Below are positions 54,895 through 63,885 of a stretch of 64,000 nucleotides of DNA, one piece after another. The DNA is taken from NCBI RefSeq assembly GCF_001432305.1, contig NZ_KQ483358.1, positions 2,291,812 through 2,355,811 of the forward strand, given 5' to 3'. The notes below the pieces were generated by a model, which saw nothing but the letters and a program-made list of their open reading frames with translations, searched no databases and was not told where the DNA came from. How positions within the stretch are numbered: position 1 is the first letter of the stretch; each line of letters opens with the position of its first letter. The position numbers and the translations under genes are program-made. The DNA is from Curvibacter sp. PAE-UM. GTDB taxonomy: Bacteria; Pseudomonadota; Gammaproteobacteria; Burkholderiales; Burkholderiaceae_C.

Positions 54895-55902
54895 CTAAAA
54901 GCCCAGAATGAAGCCGGCCAGCGCCGCCGTACCAGCCTTGTTTTGCCGGTCGATGGCCTCCTCGTATGCCTTGAGTTGCACCGGGTCGAAAACGGACAGG
55001 TCATGCGTCACGACGTAAGATTTTTCGTCCAGCAGCGGGATGCCGGCCTTGTGCTGTTCGCTTGCCAGGAAATCGTCGATGGTTCCCTCGAAGTGCACGC
55101 GCCGGACGGTCAGGCCGCATTTCTGTGCGAACAGCTTCATGGACTTGACGCTGAAGATGTAGATGTGGCGTGGTGCATCCAGCGACCACCAGTACTTGCC
55201 GTACTGTTCCGAGATTTCAGAACCGGAGACGGGCAGGCGCACGAGAATTTCCCCGCCGGGTTTCAGAAACTTGGAAGCCCCGATCAGGTCGTCCGCCGGT
55301 GTGGGGGAATGCTCCAGCGCGTGGTTGAACATGATGAGGTCGAAGGTCTCGCCGGCAAAGCGCTGCCCCAGTTCAGCGATGGACGCCTTGAAGACCCGGG
55401 CGCCATTGCGATAGGCGATGTCCTGGGGGACAAAGGGGTCGATGCCGACCACCTTGTGGATACCCATGTCGGCCAGCTCATGCAGCAGCTCGCCGGTTCC
55501 GCTGCCGATCTCGAGGATGGACATGTCCCGGCGTAGCTGGGTGTGGCGCGACAGGTGATTGACCGGACAAGGCCTGGCCCGTGCCAGCCAACGGCCCACC
55601 ACACCCGTTCCGAAGTAGTAGTACTCGTTGCGCAGGCGGCGCTTGAGCTGGCGCAGGCGTGCCGAGATGTTCTCCGGCTCCTTGTACTGGAAGGAGTAAT
55701 AGGACTTCGGGTAGTACTTGCCGTAGTCGTCCAGCTTCTCCGGCTGATAGGTCGAACCGCAGTCCTCGCAGTGCACGTAGCGGAAAGGGCCATCGCGGCC
55801 ATGCATCATTTCCATGGGATGCAGCTCGGAGAGCCGGCTGGAGCCGCAAATCTCGCAGGATGTCCCCGTCGGGGTGAGCGATGGATGGTTGGGGGTGCTC
55901 AT
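54895..55902 (-). CDS. Class I SAM-dependent methyltransferase with N-terminal Zn-binding motif
   Basis: A 335-residue methyltransferase. The N-terminus has CEICGS and, 22 residues later, CEDCGS, likely a zinc-binding pair. Then comes motif I ILEIGSGTGELLHELADMG with VVGIDPF, and a motif IV-like DLIMFNHALEHSPTP. The arrangement resembles the C-methyltransferase group used for deoxysugars and other surface-glycan modifications. The start is ATG (complement 55900-55902). It lies 21 bp from the DUF6492-like gene and is co-directional with it. Confidence 0.83.
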   Translation of the reverse strand: MSTPNHPSLTPTGTSCEICGSSRLSELHPMEMMHGRDGPFRYVHCEDCGSTYQPEKLDDYGKYYPKSYYSFQYKEPENISARLRQLKRRLRNEYYYFGTGVVGRWLARARPCPVNHLSRHTQLRRDMSILEIGSGTGELLHELADMGIHKVVGIDPFVPQDIAYRNGARVFKASIAELGQRFAGETFDLIMFNHALEHSPTPADDLIGASKFLKPGGEILVRLPVSGSEISEQYGKYWWSLDAPRHIYIFSVKSMKLFAQKCGLTVRRVHFEGTIDDFLASEQHKAGIPLLDEKSYVVTHDLSVFDPVQLKAYEEAIDRQNKAGTAALAGFILGF

Positions 55903-55923
55903 GGGTGTGATGATGTCGCGGGG

Positions 55924-56640
55924 TCAGCCGCGCCGGTCTTCGTAGGTCGTGCCGATTTTCAGGGCGAAGTGCAGCAGATGCGTCGCCTGTGCCACCAGCA
56001 CCCGGCGCAGGGTCATTGGGTCGTCGCCCGCATGCATGCGGCCGCGTCGTGTCGTGGTGGCCGTGACGTAGCCGGCTTCCCGGGCCATCTGGCTATGCTC
56101 GGCACCGAAGCGGCCATAGGGATAGCAGAAGTGCCGCACTTCGCAACCCAGGGTGTTTTCCAGTTCGCGCCTGGAGCCGGCGATCTCCTCGCGTGCCTGG
56201 TCGGCGCTGGCCTGGTTCAGGTCGGCATGCGTGCGGGTGTGGGAGCCTATGTCCATGCCGCCGGCCAGCCAGGCCCGCCAGTCGGCCTCGGTCATCAGTG
56301 GCTTTTCGGCCACCAGGCCGTGGTCCCAGCTGTTGGTGCCGCCGATCATGCTGCTCACGGCATAGCAGGTGGCCGTGAAGCCATGCTTGCGCAGGACGGG
56401 CAGAGCGTGATGCAGATTGTTCTGGTAGCCATCGTCGAAGGTGATGCCCACGACCCGGCCCTGTTTTTCACCCTTGAGGTAGGGCTCCAGATCGCGCATG
56501 GACAGGCCACGGTATCCCAGCAGTCGAAGCAGCCACATTTGCCGGTTGAAAGAGCCTGGCGAGACCACCAGCCCGCGCAGCGGCGTGCCGCTGGGTGGCG
56601 GCACGTCGATCTGGTGGTACATGAGGATGGGGATGTTCAT
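55924..56640 (-). CDS. Polysaccharide deacetylase (NodB homology domain)
   Basis: A 238-residue carbohydrate esterase family 4 protein. The first motif is ITFDDGYQNN (catalytic Asp and metal Asp), the second is SHTRTHADL (metal His pair), and a later motif is HFCYPYGRFG. The protein is compact and lacks a signal peptide, as for cytoplasmic or membrane-associated deacetylases in glycan loci. N-acetylhexosamine deacetylation of a lipid-linked sugar is plausible. It overlaps msbA by 4 nt, so both are on one transcript. Confidence 0.88.
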   Translation of the reverse strand: MNIPILMYHQIDVPPPSGTPLRGLVVSPGSFNRQMWLLRLLGYRGLSMRDLEPYLKGEKQGRVVGITFDDGYQNNLHHALPVLRKHGFTATCYAVSSMIGGTNSWDHGLVAEKPLMTEADWRAWLAGGMDIGSHTRTHADLNQASADQAREEIAGSRRELENTLGCEVRHFCYPYGRFGAEHSQMAREAGYVTATTTRRGRMHAGDDPMTLRRVLVAQATHLLHFALKIGTTYEDRRG

Positions 56641-58370
56641 GTCTGTACGCGGATCAGGTTGGCGTAATAGCCGCTGGCGGCCTGCAGCTCGGCGTGGGTG
56701 CCGCTTTCGACGATGCGGCCCTGGTCCAGCACGAGGATGCGATCGGCGTGCTCGATGGTGCTCAGGCGGTGGGCGATGACCAGTGTCGTGCGGTCTTTCA
56801 TCAATACCGCCAGCGCGGCCTGGACCTGTCGTTCGCTCTCGGTGTCCAGGGCCGATGTGGCTTCGTCCAGGATCAGGATGGGTGCATTCTTCAGCAGGGC
56901 GCGTGCAATGGCGATGCGCTGGCGCTGTCCGCCTGACAGGCGGGCGCCGTTCTCGCCGATCATGGTGTCCAGCCCGTCGGGCAGTTGTTCGATGAACTCC
57001 CAGGCGTGGGCGGCGCGTGCGGCCCGGATCACGTCGTCCCGGCTGTGGGTGCCCAGCGTGCCGTAGGCGATATTGGCTTCCACAGAGTCGTTGAACAGGA
57101 CCACGTCCTGGCTGACGAGGGCGATGTTCTGGCGCAGGCTCAGCAAGGTGAGGTCCTGGATGTCGATCCCGTCCACCAGTATCCTGCCGCTGCTGACATG
57201 GTAGAAGCGGGGAATCAACGCGCTGATGGTGGTCTTGCCACCCCCCGAAGCGCCGACCAGGGCGACGGTCTGGCCGGCAGCAACGGTGAAGCTGATGTCG
57301 TTCAGGGCCAGACGTTCGGCGCCCGGATAGCTGAAGCGCACGCCTTCAAAGGTGATGTCTCCACGGGCATGCCCCAGCGGTCGATGGCCACCATCCGATT
57401 CTTCCGGCATGTCGAGCAGGTCGAAGACGCTTTCGGCGGCCGCCAATCCCTTTTGCAGCGTGGTGCTGATGGTCGTCAGCTGCTTGAGAGGGGAGATCAG
57501 CAGCAGCATCGCCGTGATGAAGGACACAAAACCGCCGGCAGAGGCGCCGGCCTTGCCGGTGGTCTGGCTCAAGGCAAGGTAGGTGATGACAGCCACGGCG
57601 ATGGCGGCCGCGATATGGGTGATGGGGGTGGTGGCCGAGGCGGGAATGGCTTCGCGCATCTGGGCGCGACGGAACTGCTCGGTGGCATCCTCGAATCGCC
57701 GCGCCTGATGGATCTGTCCGCCGAAGATCTTCACGACCTTGTGCGCTTTGGCTGACTCCTCGATGGTGTGCGAGATGAGCCGCATCGATTGCAGGCTTTT
57801 CTGGCTGGCCGCGCGCATGCGCTTGCCGAAGGACTTCACCGTCAAGGCGATGACGGGTCCGATCGTCAGCGTGACCAGCGTCAGTTTCCAGTCCAGGTAG
57901 AGCAGGTAACCCAGCAGGGCCAGGGCCGTGAGCGATTCCCGCACCATGGTGACCAGGGCGCTGGTGGCCGCTTCCGATACGTGGCTCACGTCGTACACCA
58001 GGCGCGAGATCAGCTGGCCCGCCGAGTGCTGGTCGAAATGCTGCGTGGGCAGGGTGATCAGCTTGGCAAACATGGCGCGCCGCAGGTCGGTGACCACCCG
58101 GCTCGAAATCCACATCATCAGGTAACCGGTGAAGTAGACAAAGAGGCTGCGCACCAGAAAGAGCAGGACGATGCCCGTCGGGATGAGCCAGACCATGCGC
58201 GCATCATCCGTCTGGAATCCCCGGTCGAGCAGGTATTTCATGATGGCCGGGAAGACCGGCTCGGTGGCCGCCGTGGCGACCATGCCGACCACCGCCAGTG
58301 CGAAGGCTTTCCAGTACGGCCGCACATAACTCAGCAGCCGAAGGTACAGGGCGCGGTTGGTCGGGGGCAT
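56637..58370 (-). CDS. msbA: Lipid A export ATP-binding/permease protein MsbA
   Basis: A 577-residue half-transporter that flips lipid A-core across the inner membrane. The N-terminal half has six transmembrane helices (starting VRPYWKAFALAVVGMVATAATEPVFP). The ATPase domain has Walker A VGASGGGKTTISALI, Q-loop region, signature LSGGQRQRIAIARALLKNAPILILDEATSALD and H-loop VIAHRLSTIEHAD. Its placement between glycosyltransferase and deacetylase genes supports the lipid A/LPS role. The start overlaps the stop of the upstream glycosyltransferase by one base. Confidence 0.92.
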   Translation of the reverse strand: MPPTNRALYLRLLSYVRPYWKAFALAVVGMVATAATEPVFPAIMKYLLDRGFQTDDARMVWLIPTGIVLLFLVRSLFVYFTGYLMMWISSRVVTDLRRAMFAKLITLPTQHFDQHSAGQLISRLVYDVSHVSEAATSALVTMVRESLTALALLGYLLYLDWKLTLVTLTIGPVIALTVKSFGKRMRAASQKSLQSMRLISHTIEESAKAHKVVKIFGGQIHQARRFEDATEQFRRAQMREAIPASATTPITHIAAAIAVAVITYLALSQTTGKAGASAGGFVSFITAMLLLISPLKQLTTISTTLQKGLAAAESVFDLLDMPEESDGGHRPLGHARGDITFEGVRFSYPGAERLALNDISFTVAAGQTVALVGASGGGKTTISALIPRFYHVSSGRILVDGIDIQDLTLLSLRQNIALVSQDVVLFNDSVEANIAYGTLGTHSRDDVIRAARAAHAWEFIEQLPDGLDTMIGENGARLSGGQRQRIAIARALLKNAPILILDEATSALDTESERQVQAALAVLMKDRTTLVIAHRLSTIEHADRILVLDQGRIVESGTHAELQAASGYYANLIRVQT

Positions 58371-59158
58371 CAGGTTTTGCCTGCCGAGGACTTGGGCGCC
58401 TTCCAGGCCTCGCCCTTCTGCATCTCCAACGCTTTCACGTAGCGGTAGAAGGTGCCCTCGAAGTTGCCCAGCGCGATCATGAAGCCGGCCCAGCCATCCA
58501 GGAAGCCGAGCTTGAAGATGTAGTGCTTCACGAAAGACCAGATGCCGTGGGCCAGCGCCGATCCCATGGAGATCTTCTTGTGCACGACCTTCTCGGCGCC
58601 CAGGCTGGAGTAGCGGTTGGCCTTGTGCATGACCTCGGCCATGTTCTTGAAGGGAAACTGCCAGATGGCGTTCTTCAACGTGCCGAGAGGCTTGTCGCTG
58701 TGCAGCACATAGCCTTCGTGCACGGGCTTGAGGTCGTAGCTCATCGTGCCCTTGCGGAACAGCTGCGGCTGGCGGAAGTTGGGGTACCAGCCTGAGTGCC
58801 TGATCCAGCGGCCCATGAAGTAGTTGCGGCGCGGCACGCGCCAGACGTCCAGCGAGTTCGGGTCGTCGGCAATCGCCCGCACTTCGGCCGCCGCCTCGGG
58901 CGTGCAGCGTTCGTCGGCATCAACGCTGAAGATCCAGTCATGCGTGCAGGCCGCGATGGCCTGGTTGCGCAGGTCGCCGAAGCCCTTGAACACCACCTGC
59001 ACGACCCGCGCGCCCATGCGGGTGGCAATGTCCTGCGTGCCGTCCGTGCTGTTGGAGTCGACCACGATGATCTCGTCCGCCCATTGCACGCTCTCGATCG
59101 TGGCCGCGACCTTTTCGGCCTCGTTATAGGCAATGATGTAGACGGAAATTTGGCTCAT
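58370..59158 (-). CDS. Glycosyltransferase family 2 (WaaE/KdtX-like)
   Basis: A 262-residue GT-A glycosyltransferase. It has VYIIAYNEAEKVAATIESVQWADEIIVVDSNSTDGT at the N-terminus, the DXD-type DWIFSVDADE and RVPRRNYFMGRWIRHSGWYP. This pattern matches lipopolysaccharide core beta-1,4-glucosyltransferases of the WaaE/KdtX type. It also has a hydrophobic stretch near residue 215-235 (HYIFKLGFLDGWAGFMIALG). Its stop is adjacent to msbA. The donor sugar (UDP-glucose) is inferred from the family. Confidence 0.87.
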   Translation of the reverse strand: MSQISVYIIAYNEAEKVAATIESVQWADEIIVVDSNSTDGTQDIATRMGARVVQVVFKGFGDLRNQAIAACTHDWIFSVDADERCTPEAAAEVRAIADDPNSLDVWRVPRRNYFMGRWIRHSGWYPNFRQPQLFRKGTMSYDLKPVHEGYVLHSDKPLGTLKNAIWQFPFKNMAEVMHKANRYSSLGAEKVVHKKISMGSALAHGIWSFVKHYIFKLGFLDGWAGFMIALGNFEGTFYRYVKALEMQKGEAWKAPKSSAGKT

Positions 59159-59228
59159 CGGGGGTGGTAGTATTCGGCGGCCCGCCAGCTTGGCGCGGAC
59201 CTGTATCAGCCGTGTAGTCTAGTTCAAA

Positions 59229-60083
59229 ATGAACCCCTCCGAGTCCGTTTCTGTGGTCGTCACCACCTACAACCGCAGCGATGCGTTGCTGGCGGTGCTG
59301 GCCGGGCTGGTTAGGCAGACCGACCGGAATTTCGAGGTGGTCGTGGCCGACGACGGTTCGCGTGAGGAGCACCGCCGGGCCATCCTTGATTCAGCCGTGG
59401 CGCGTGAACTGCGCCTGACGCACGTCTGGCATCCCGACGTCGGCTTCACCGCCTCGAAGGTACGCAACCGCGGTGTGGCGGCGGCAAAAGGGCCGTACCT
59501 CATCTTCATGGACGGCGACTGTGTGCCCGAGGTGGATTTCATCGCGCGTCACAAGCAGCTGGCTGCTCCCGGTCATTTCGTCAACGGCAGCCGTGTGCTG
59601 CTGTCGCCCGAACTCACACAGGCTGTGGTGAGCGGTGCAGAGCAGATCTGCGGCCGCGGTCGCCTGTACTGGCTGGGCCAGCGCCTGCGTGGCCATGCCA
59701 GCAAGCTCACCCACTTGTTGCGCCTGCCCGACTGGCGCGGTCGCGTCCACCCCGAGTTCTACTGGAAAGGCATCCGCAGCTGCAATATGGGCGTCTGGCG
59801 CAGCGACTACGAGCGCATCGACGGCTTCGACGAGTCTTTTGTAGGGTGGGGCCACGAGGATGCCGACTTCGTGCTGCGCCTGCACCATGCCGGCGTGGCA
59901 CGCAAGAACGGCTTCTGCGCCACCGAGGTTTTCCACCTCTGGCACAAGGAAGCGGCTCGCGCGCAGGAGTCGCAGAACGCCCGCACGGTGCGCGAGCGGG
60001 CGCAGTCGGACATCGTGCGTGCGGCCTCGGGTTATGCTCAGGCCCGTCCAGATGACGATGTCGTCATGACGAGGCTGGGATAA
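59229..60083 (+). CDS. Glycosyltransferase family 2 with C-terminal GT7-like region
   Basis: A 284-residue glycosyltransferase. The N-terminal GT2 domain has SVVVTTYNRSDALLAVLAGLVRQTDRNFEVVVADDGS and IFMDGDCVPEVDF. The C-terminal GIRSCNMGVWRSDYERIDGFDESFVGWGHEDADFVLRL matches the galactosyltransferase C-terminal domain (GT7_C-like) seen in capsule and LPS enzymes. The TAA stop overlaps the tolB ATG (TAATG), so it is linked in translation to the Tol-Pal genes. Confidence 0.86.
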   Translation: MNPSESVSVVVTTYNRSDALLAVLAGLVRQTDRNFEVVVADDGSREEHRRAILDSAVARELRLTHVWHPDVGFTASKVRNRGVAAAKGPYLIFMDGDCVPEVDFIARHKQLAAPGHFVNGSRVLLSPELTQAVVSGAEQICGRGRLYWLGQRLRGHASKLTHLLRLPDWRGRVHPEFYWKGIRSCNMGVWRSDYERIDGFDESFVGWGHEDADFVLRLHHAGVARKNGFCATEVFHLWHKEAARAQESQNARTVRERAQSDIVRAASGYAQARPDDDVVMTRLG

Positions 60084-61372
60084 TGCAGAAAATGATGAGA
60101 CGATACCTGCTGACTTTGATGATGCTGCTGGCCGCCTGGCCGGCCTATGCCCAGTTCCGGGTCGAAGTGTCCGGCGTAGGCCTGACGCAGTTGCCGATTG
60201 CCTTCGCCCCCTTCCGCGGCGAGGACGCGGCGCCGCAGAAGATCAGCGCCATCGTGCAGGCCGACCTGGAGCGTAGCGGCCAGTTCCGCAGCGTGCCGGC
60301 CCGCTCGGGCGCGCTGGACGAAAACGCCAAGCCCGATCTGGTGCCATGGCGCCAGAGCGGCGCCGATTCCCTGGTCGCAGGCAGCATCTCGCGCCTGGCC
60401 GACGGCCGTTATGACGTGCGCTTCCGCCTCTGGGACGTGGTGGCCGGGCGTGACTTGGGGGGGCAGAGTTACGCCATCAGCCAGGCCGATCTGCGTCTGG
60501 CCGCGCACCGCATCGCCGACTTCGTCTATGAGAAGCTGACCGGCGACAAGGGCATCTTTTCCACCCGCATCGCTTACGTCACCAAGGCCGACCAGCGCTA
60601 CAACCTGTGGGTGGCCGATGCGGACGGCGAGGGCGCGCAGCCGGCGCTGACCAGCCCCGAACCCATCATTTCCCCGAGCTGGTCACCCGAGGGACGGCAG
60701 TTGGCCTACGTGTCCTTCGAGTCGCGCAAACCGGTGGTCTACGTCCACGACGTGGCCAGCGGCAAGCGTCGCCTGGTGGCCAACTTCCGCGGCTCCAACA
60801 GCGCCCCGGCCTGGTCGCCCGACGGGCGCAGCCTGGCCGTTACGCTGAGCCGCGACGGCGGTTCGCAGCTCTATACGCTGGACGTCACCACCGCGGGGAG
60901 CGAGCCGCGTCGCCTGACCCAATCGTCCAGCATCGACACCGAACCCACCTATTCGCACGATGGCAAGTTCATCTATTTCGTCAGCGACCGGGGGGGCAGC
61001 CCGCAGATCTATCGCATGCCGGCCGCGGGCGGCAACCCTGAGCGCGTGACGTTTACCGGCACTTACAACATTTCCCCCTCCCTGAGCGCCGACGGCCGCT
61101 GGCTGGCTTATATTTCCCGGGTGAGTGGCGCCTTCAAGCTCCATGTGATGGAGCTGTCCACCAGCAATGTCACGGCCCTGACCGAAACCAGTGCAGACGA
61201 GAACCCGAGTTTTGCCCCCAATGGCCGCCTGCTCCTCTACGCCACCAAGCAGCAGGAACGCGAGGCCCTGATGACCACCACGCTGGATGGGAAAATCAAG
61301 GCACGTCTGGCCGGGCAGGGCGGAGACATCCGCGAGCCCGACTGGGGCCCCTTCCAGAAAACACCCAACTGA
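60083..61372 (+). CDS. tolB: Tol-Pal system beta-propeller protein TolB
   Basis: TolB is a periplasmic protein that binds Pal and links the inner and outer parts of the Tol-Pal machine. The 429-residue protein has a signal peptide (about 1-22, ending AYAQ), an N-terminal domain (VEVSGVGLTQLPIAFAPF) and a six-bladed propeller with repeated PSWSPEGRQLAYVS, PAWSPDGRSLAVTLS and PTYSHDGKFIYFVSDRGG units. The start ATG at 60083 shares its A with the upstream TAA stop. tolQ, tolR and tolA are not upstream as would be expected. Confidence 0.96.
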   Translation: MQKMMRRYLLTLMMLLAAWPAYAQFRVEVSGVGLTQLPIAFAPFRGEDAAPQKISAIVQADLERSGQFRSVPARSGALDENAKPDLVPWRQSGADSLVAGSISRLADGRYDVRFRLWDVVAGRDLGGQSYAISQADLRLAAHRIADFVYEKLTGDKGIFSTRIAYVTKADQRYNLWVADADGEGAQPALTSPEPIISPSWSPEGRQLAYVSFESRKPVVYVHDVASGKRRLVANFRGSNSAPAWSPDGRSLAVTLSRDGGSQLYTLDVTTAGSEPRRLTQSSSIDTEPTYSHDGKFIYFVSDRGGSPQIYRMPAAGGNPERVTFTGTYNISPSLSADGRWLAYISRVSGAFKLHVMELSTSNVTALTETSADENPSFAPNGRLLLYATKQQEREALMTTTLDGKIKARLAGQGGDIREPDWGPFQKTPN

Positions 61373-61402
61373 TTCCCTATCGATACCACAGGAGTAAAAA
61401 AC

Positions 61403-61924
61403 ATGTCGATGAAAAAACTCGCCCTGATCGGCGCCGTGACCTTGCTGATGGCAGGCTGCTCTTCCGTCAACCTGGACAATCCGCCGATCGATGACCGCTC
61501 CAGCGGTGCCGGGACCGGTTCCAGCAGCACGACGGTGGCGCAGACCTCGGTCACGCCGGTCGATGACGGCAAGTCCGCCCAGGCTGCGATCGCCAACGTC
61601 TCGCGCCTGGTCTACTTCGACTACGACAGCTATGTCATCAAGCCCGAGTTCCAGGCGTTGATCGACACCCATGCCCGCCATATCAAGGCCGACAAGAGCC
61701 GCAAGGTCGTGATCGAAGGCCACACCGACGAGCGCGGCGGTCGCGAGTACAACCTGGCCCTGGGCCAGCGCCGTGCCGAGGCCGTACGCCGCTCGCTGGG
61801 CCTGCTGGGCGTGGCCGACAGCCAGGTCGAAGCCGTGAGCTTCGGCAAGGAAAAGCCGGCCATGCAGGGCACGGGCGAGGCAGCCTGGTCCAAGAACCGT
61901 CGTGCCGAGATCAGCTACCGCTGA
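61403..61924 (+). CDS. pal: Peptidoglycan-associated lipoprotein Pal
   Basis: Pal anchors the outer membrane to peptidoglycan. The 173-residue lipoprotein has a signal peptide with lipobox LLMAGC (Cys19) and a C-terminal OmpA-like domain (VYFDYDSYVIKPEFQALIDTHARHI, IEGHTDERGGREYNLALGQRRAEAVRRSLGLLGV). The start is ATG at 61403 with AGGAG 9-13 nt upstream. It is 30 bp after tolB. Confidence 0.97.
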   Translation: MSMKKLALIGAVTLLMAGCSSVNLDNPPIDDRSSGAGTGSSSTTVAQTSVTPVDDGKSAQAAIANVSRLVYFDYDSYVIKPEFQALIDTHARHIKADKSRKVVIEGHTDERGGREYNLALGQRRAEAVRRSLGLLGVADSQVEAVSFGKEKPAMQGTGEAAWSKNRRAEISYR

Positions 61925-61945
61925 TCGGGCGCCGGAGTCGCAGCG

Positions 61946-62722
61946 ATGAACACGCGCACCCGCCTTGCAGCCCTGCTGCTGTGTGTCTGTGGCGTCACCG
62001 TGGCGCAGGCCGGTCTCTTCGACGACGAGGAGGCCCGCCGCGCCATCCTGGATCTGCGCCAGCGCGTGGACAGCGTGCGGCAGGATTCCGAAACGCGTTC
62101 AGCCGAGCAGGCCAGCCGCAGCACTGAAGAAAATGCCCTGCTGCGCCGCAGCCTGCTGGAGTTGCAGACCCAGATCGAGACCTTGCGCGCAGAGATGGCA
62201 CGCCTGGTCGGGCAGAACGAACAGCTTGCGCGCGACGTCTCCGAACTGCAGCGCCAGCAGAAGGATCTGCTGGGCGGCTTCGACGAGCGCCTGCGCAAGT
62301 TCGAGCCCGCCAAGGTCACGGTAGATGGTCGTGAGTTCCTGGCCGAGCAAGCCGAGAAGCGCGACTACGATGCCGCGCTCGGGGTGTTTCGCAAGGGCGA
62401 CTTTGCCGGTGCGCAGAACGCCTTCGTCGATCTGCTCAAGCGCTATCCGACCAGCGGTTACGCCCCCTCGTCCTTCTTCTGGCTGGGCAATGCCCAATAC
62501 GCCACGCGCGACTACAAGGAAGCCATCCAGAACTTCCGCAACCTGCTGACCCAGGCGCCGGATCATCTGCGGGCGCCCGAAGCCGTGCTGTCCATCGCCA
62601 ACTGCCAAGTCGAGCTCAAGGACGTCAAGGCCGCGCGCAAGACCCTGGAAGACCTGATCAAGGCTTACCCCCAGTCCGAGGCCGCCGCCGCGGCCAAGCA
62701 GCGCCTGCCGCGTCTCAAGTAG
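61946..62722 (+). CDS. cpoB: Cell division coordinator CpoB (YbgF)
   Basis: CpoB is a periplasmic protein that links peptidoglycan synthesis with Tol-driven outer-membrane constriction. The 258-residue protein has a signal peptide (1-22), a coiled-coil region (RRAILDLRQRVDSVRQDSET to VSELQRQQKDLLGGFDERL) responsible for trimerisation, and C-terminal TPR repeats (YDAALGVFRKGDFAGAQNAF, AIQNFRNLLTQAP, ARKTLEDLIKAYPQSEAAAAAKQRL). It lies 21 bp after pal. Confidence 0.93.
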   Translation: MNTRTRLAALLLCVCGVTVAQAGLFDDEEARRAILDLRQRVDSVRQDSETRSAEQASRSTEENALLRRSLLELQTQIETLRAEMARLVGQNEQLARDVSELQRQQKDLLGGFDERLRKFEPAKVTVDGREFLAEQAEKRDYDAALGVFRKGDFAGAQNAFVDLLKRYPTSGYAPSSFFWLGNAQYATRDYKEAIQNFRNLLTQAPDHLRAPEAVLSIANCQVELKDVKAARKTLEDLIKAYPQSEAAAAAKQRLPRLK

Positions 62723-62753
62723 GGTTGCGCGTCCTGGCTTTAGAATCCGGGAC

Positions 62754-63869
62754 ATGCAATCCGCCGACATCTCGGCGCTCAACACCCTGGTGTTGAGCGC
62801 TTCTTTTCTTCTTTCCCTGCTTTTCGGCGCACTCGTTCAGCGCACCCATTTCTGCACCATGGGCGCCGTCAGCGACGTGGTCAATATGGGCGACTGGACG
62901 CGCATGCGCCAGTGGATCCTGGCCATCGGCGTGGCCATGGCCGGCTTTGCGCTGCTGGCCTATGCGGGCCTGATCGATCCGGCCAAGACCCTGCACGGGG
63001 GCAAACGCTGGCTCTGGCTGTCGGCGATCATCGGCGGCCTGCTCTTCGGCTTCGGCATGGTGCTGTCTTCGGGCTGCGGCAGCAAGACCCTGGTGCGTGT
63101 CGGCTCCGGCAACCTCAAATCCCTGGTGGTCCTGCTGGTCATGGGCCTGGCGGGCTTCGCCACCATGAAGGGCATCACCGCTGTGTGGCGCGTGGCCACC
63201 GTCGACCAGGTGGGTGTGGACTTTGCCGTCACGGCCAATCTGCCGCATCTGGCCGCCACGGCCCTGGGCCTCACGCCTACCCTGGCCACCTTGCTGCTGG
63301 GCCTGGGCCTGGGCGCGGCGCTGATCGTCTGGGCCCTGCTCGGCAAGGAGTTCCTGCGCGCGGACAACCTGCTGGCCGGCCTGGGTGTCGGGGGCATCAT
63401 CGTCGCCATGTGGTGGGTCAGCGGCTCCCTGGGTCATGTGGCCGAGCATCCGCAAACCCTGGACGAGGTCTATCTGGCCACCAACTCGGGCCGCGCCGAA
63501 GCCATGAGCTTCGTAGCCCCCGTTTCCTATGCGCTGGATTGGCTGCTGTTCTACAGCGATACGAGCAAGGTGCTCACGCTGGGCATCGTCTCGGTCTTCG
63601 GCGTCATGGCCGGCTCCGCCCTCATGGCCCTGTGGACCCGCAGCTTCCGCTGGGAGGGCTTCGGCAGCACCGAGGACGTGGCCAACCATCTGGTGGGCGC
63701 CGTGCTCATGGGCGTGGGCGGGGTGACCGCCATGGGCTGCACCATCGGCCAGGGCCTGACGGGCCTGTCCACCCTGGGCCTCAACAGTCTGGTGGCTTTT
63801 GTGGCCATCGTGGCCGGCTCGGTCGCTGGCTTCAAGTACCAGATGTGGCGCCTGGAGCGCATGGCCTGA
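62754..63869 (+). CDS. YeeE/YedE family transporter (sulfur/selenium-type)
   Basis: A 371-residue membrane protein with about nine to ten transmembrane helices. It has the two YeeE/YedE signature regions, each with a conserved cysteine: FGMVLSSGCGSKTLVRVGSGNL and GVTAMGCTIGQGLTGLSTLGLNS. YeeE (TsuA) imports thiosulfate, whereas YedE is linked to selenium metabolism. The Cys residues in both halves suggest a thiolate-based transport route. Which substrate is used cannot be fixed here. The start is ATG at 62754, with a TAGAAT -10-like box at 62741-62746 just before it. Confidence 0.88.
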   Translation: MQSADISALNTLVLSASFLLSLLFGALVQRTHFCTMGAVSDVVNMGDWTRMRQWILAIGVAMAGFALLAYAGLIDPAKTLHGGKRWLWLSAIIGGLLFGFGMVLSSGCGSKTLVRVGSGNLKSLVVLLVMGLAGFATMKGITAVWRVATVDQVGVDFAVTANLPHLAATALGLTPTLATLLLGLGLGAALIVWALLGKEFLRADNLLAGLGVGGIIVAMWWVSGSLGHVAEHPQTLDEVYLATNSGRAEAMSFVAPVSYALDWLLFYSDTSKVLTLGIVSVFGVMAGSALMALWTRSFRWEGFGSTEDVANHLVGAVLMGVGGVTAMGCTIGQGLTGLSTLGLNSLVAFVAIVAGSVAGFKYQMWRLERMA

Positions 63870-63885
63870 CGTGACATCTGCTGTC

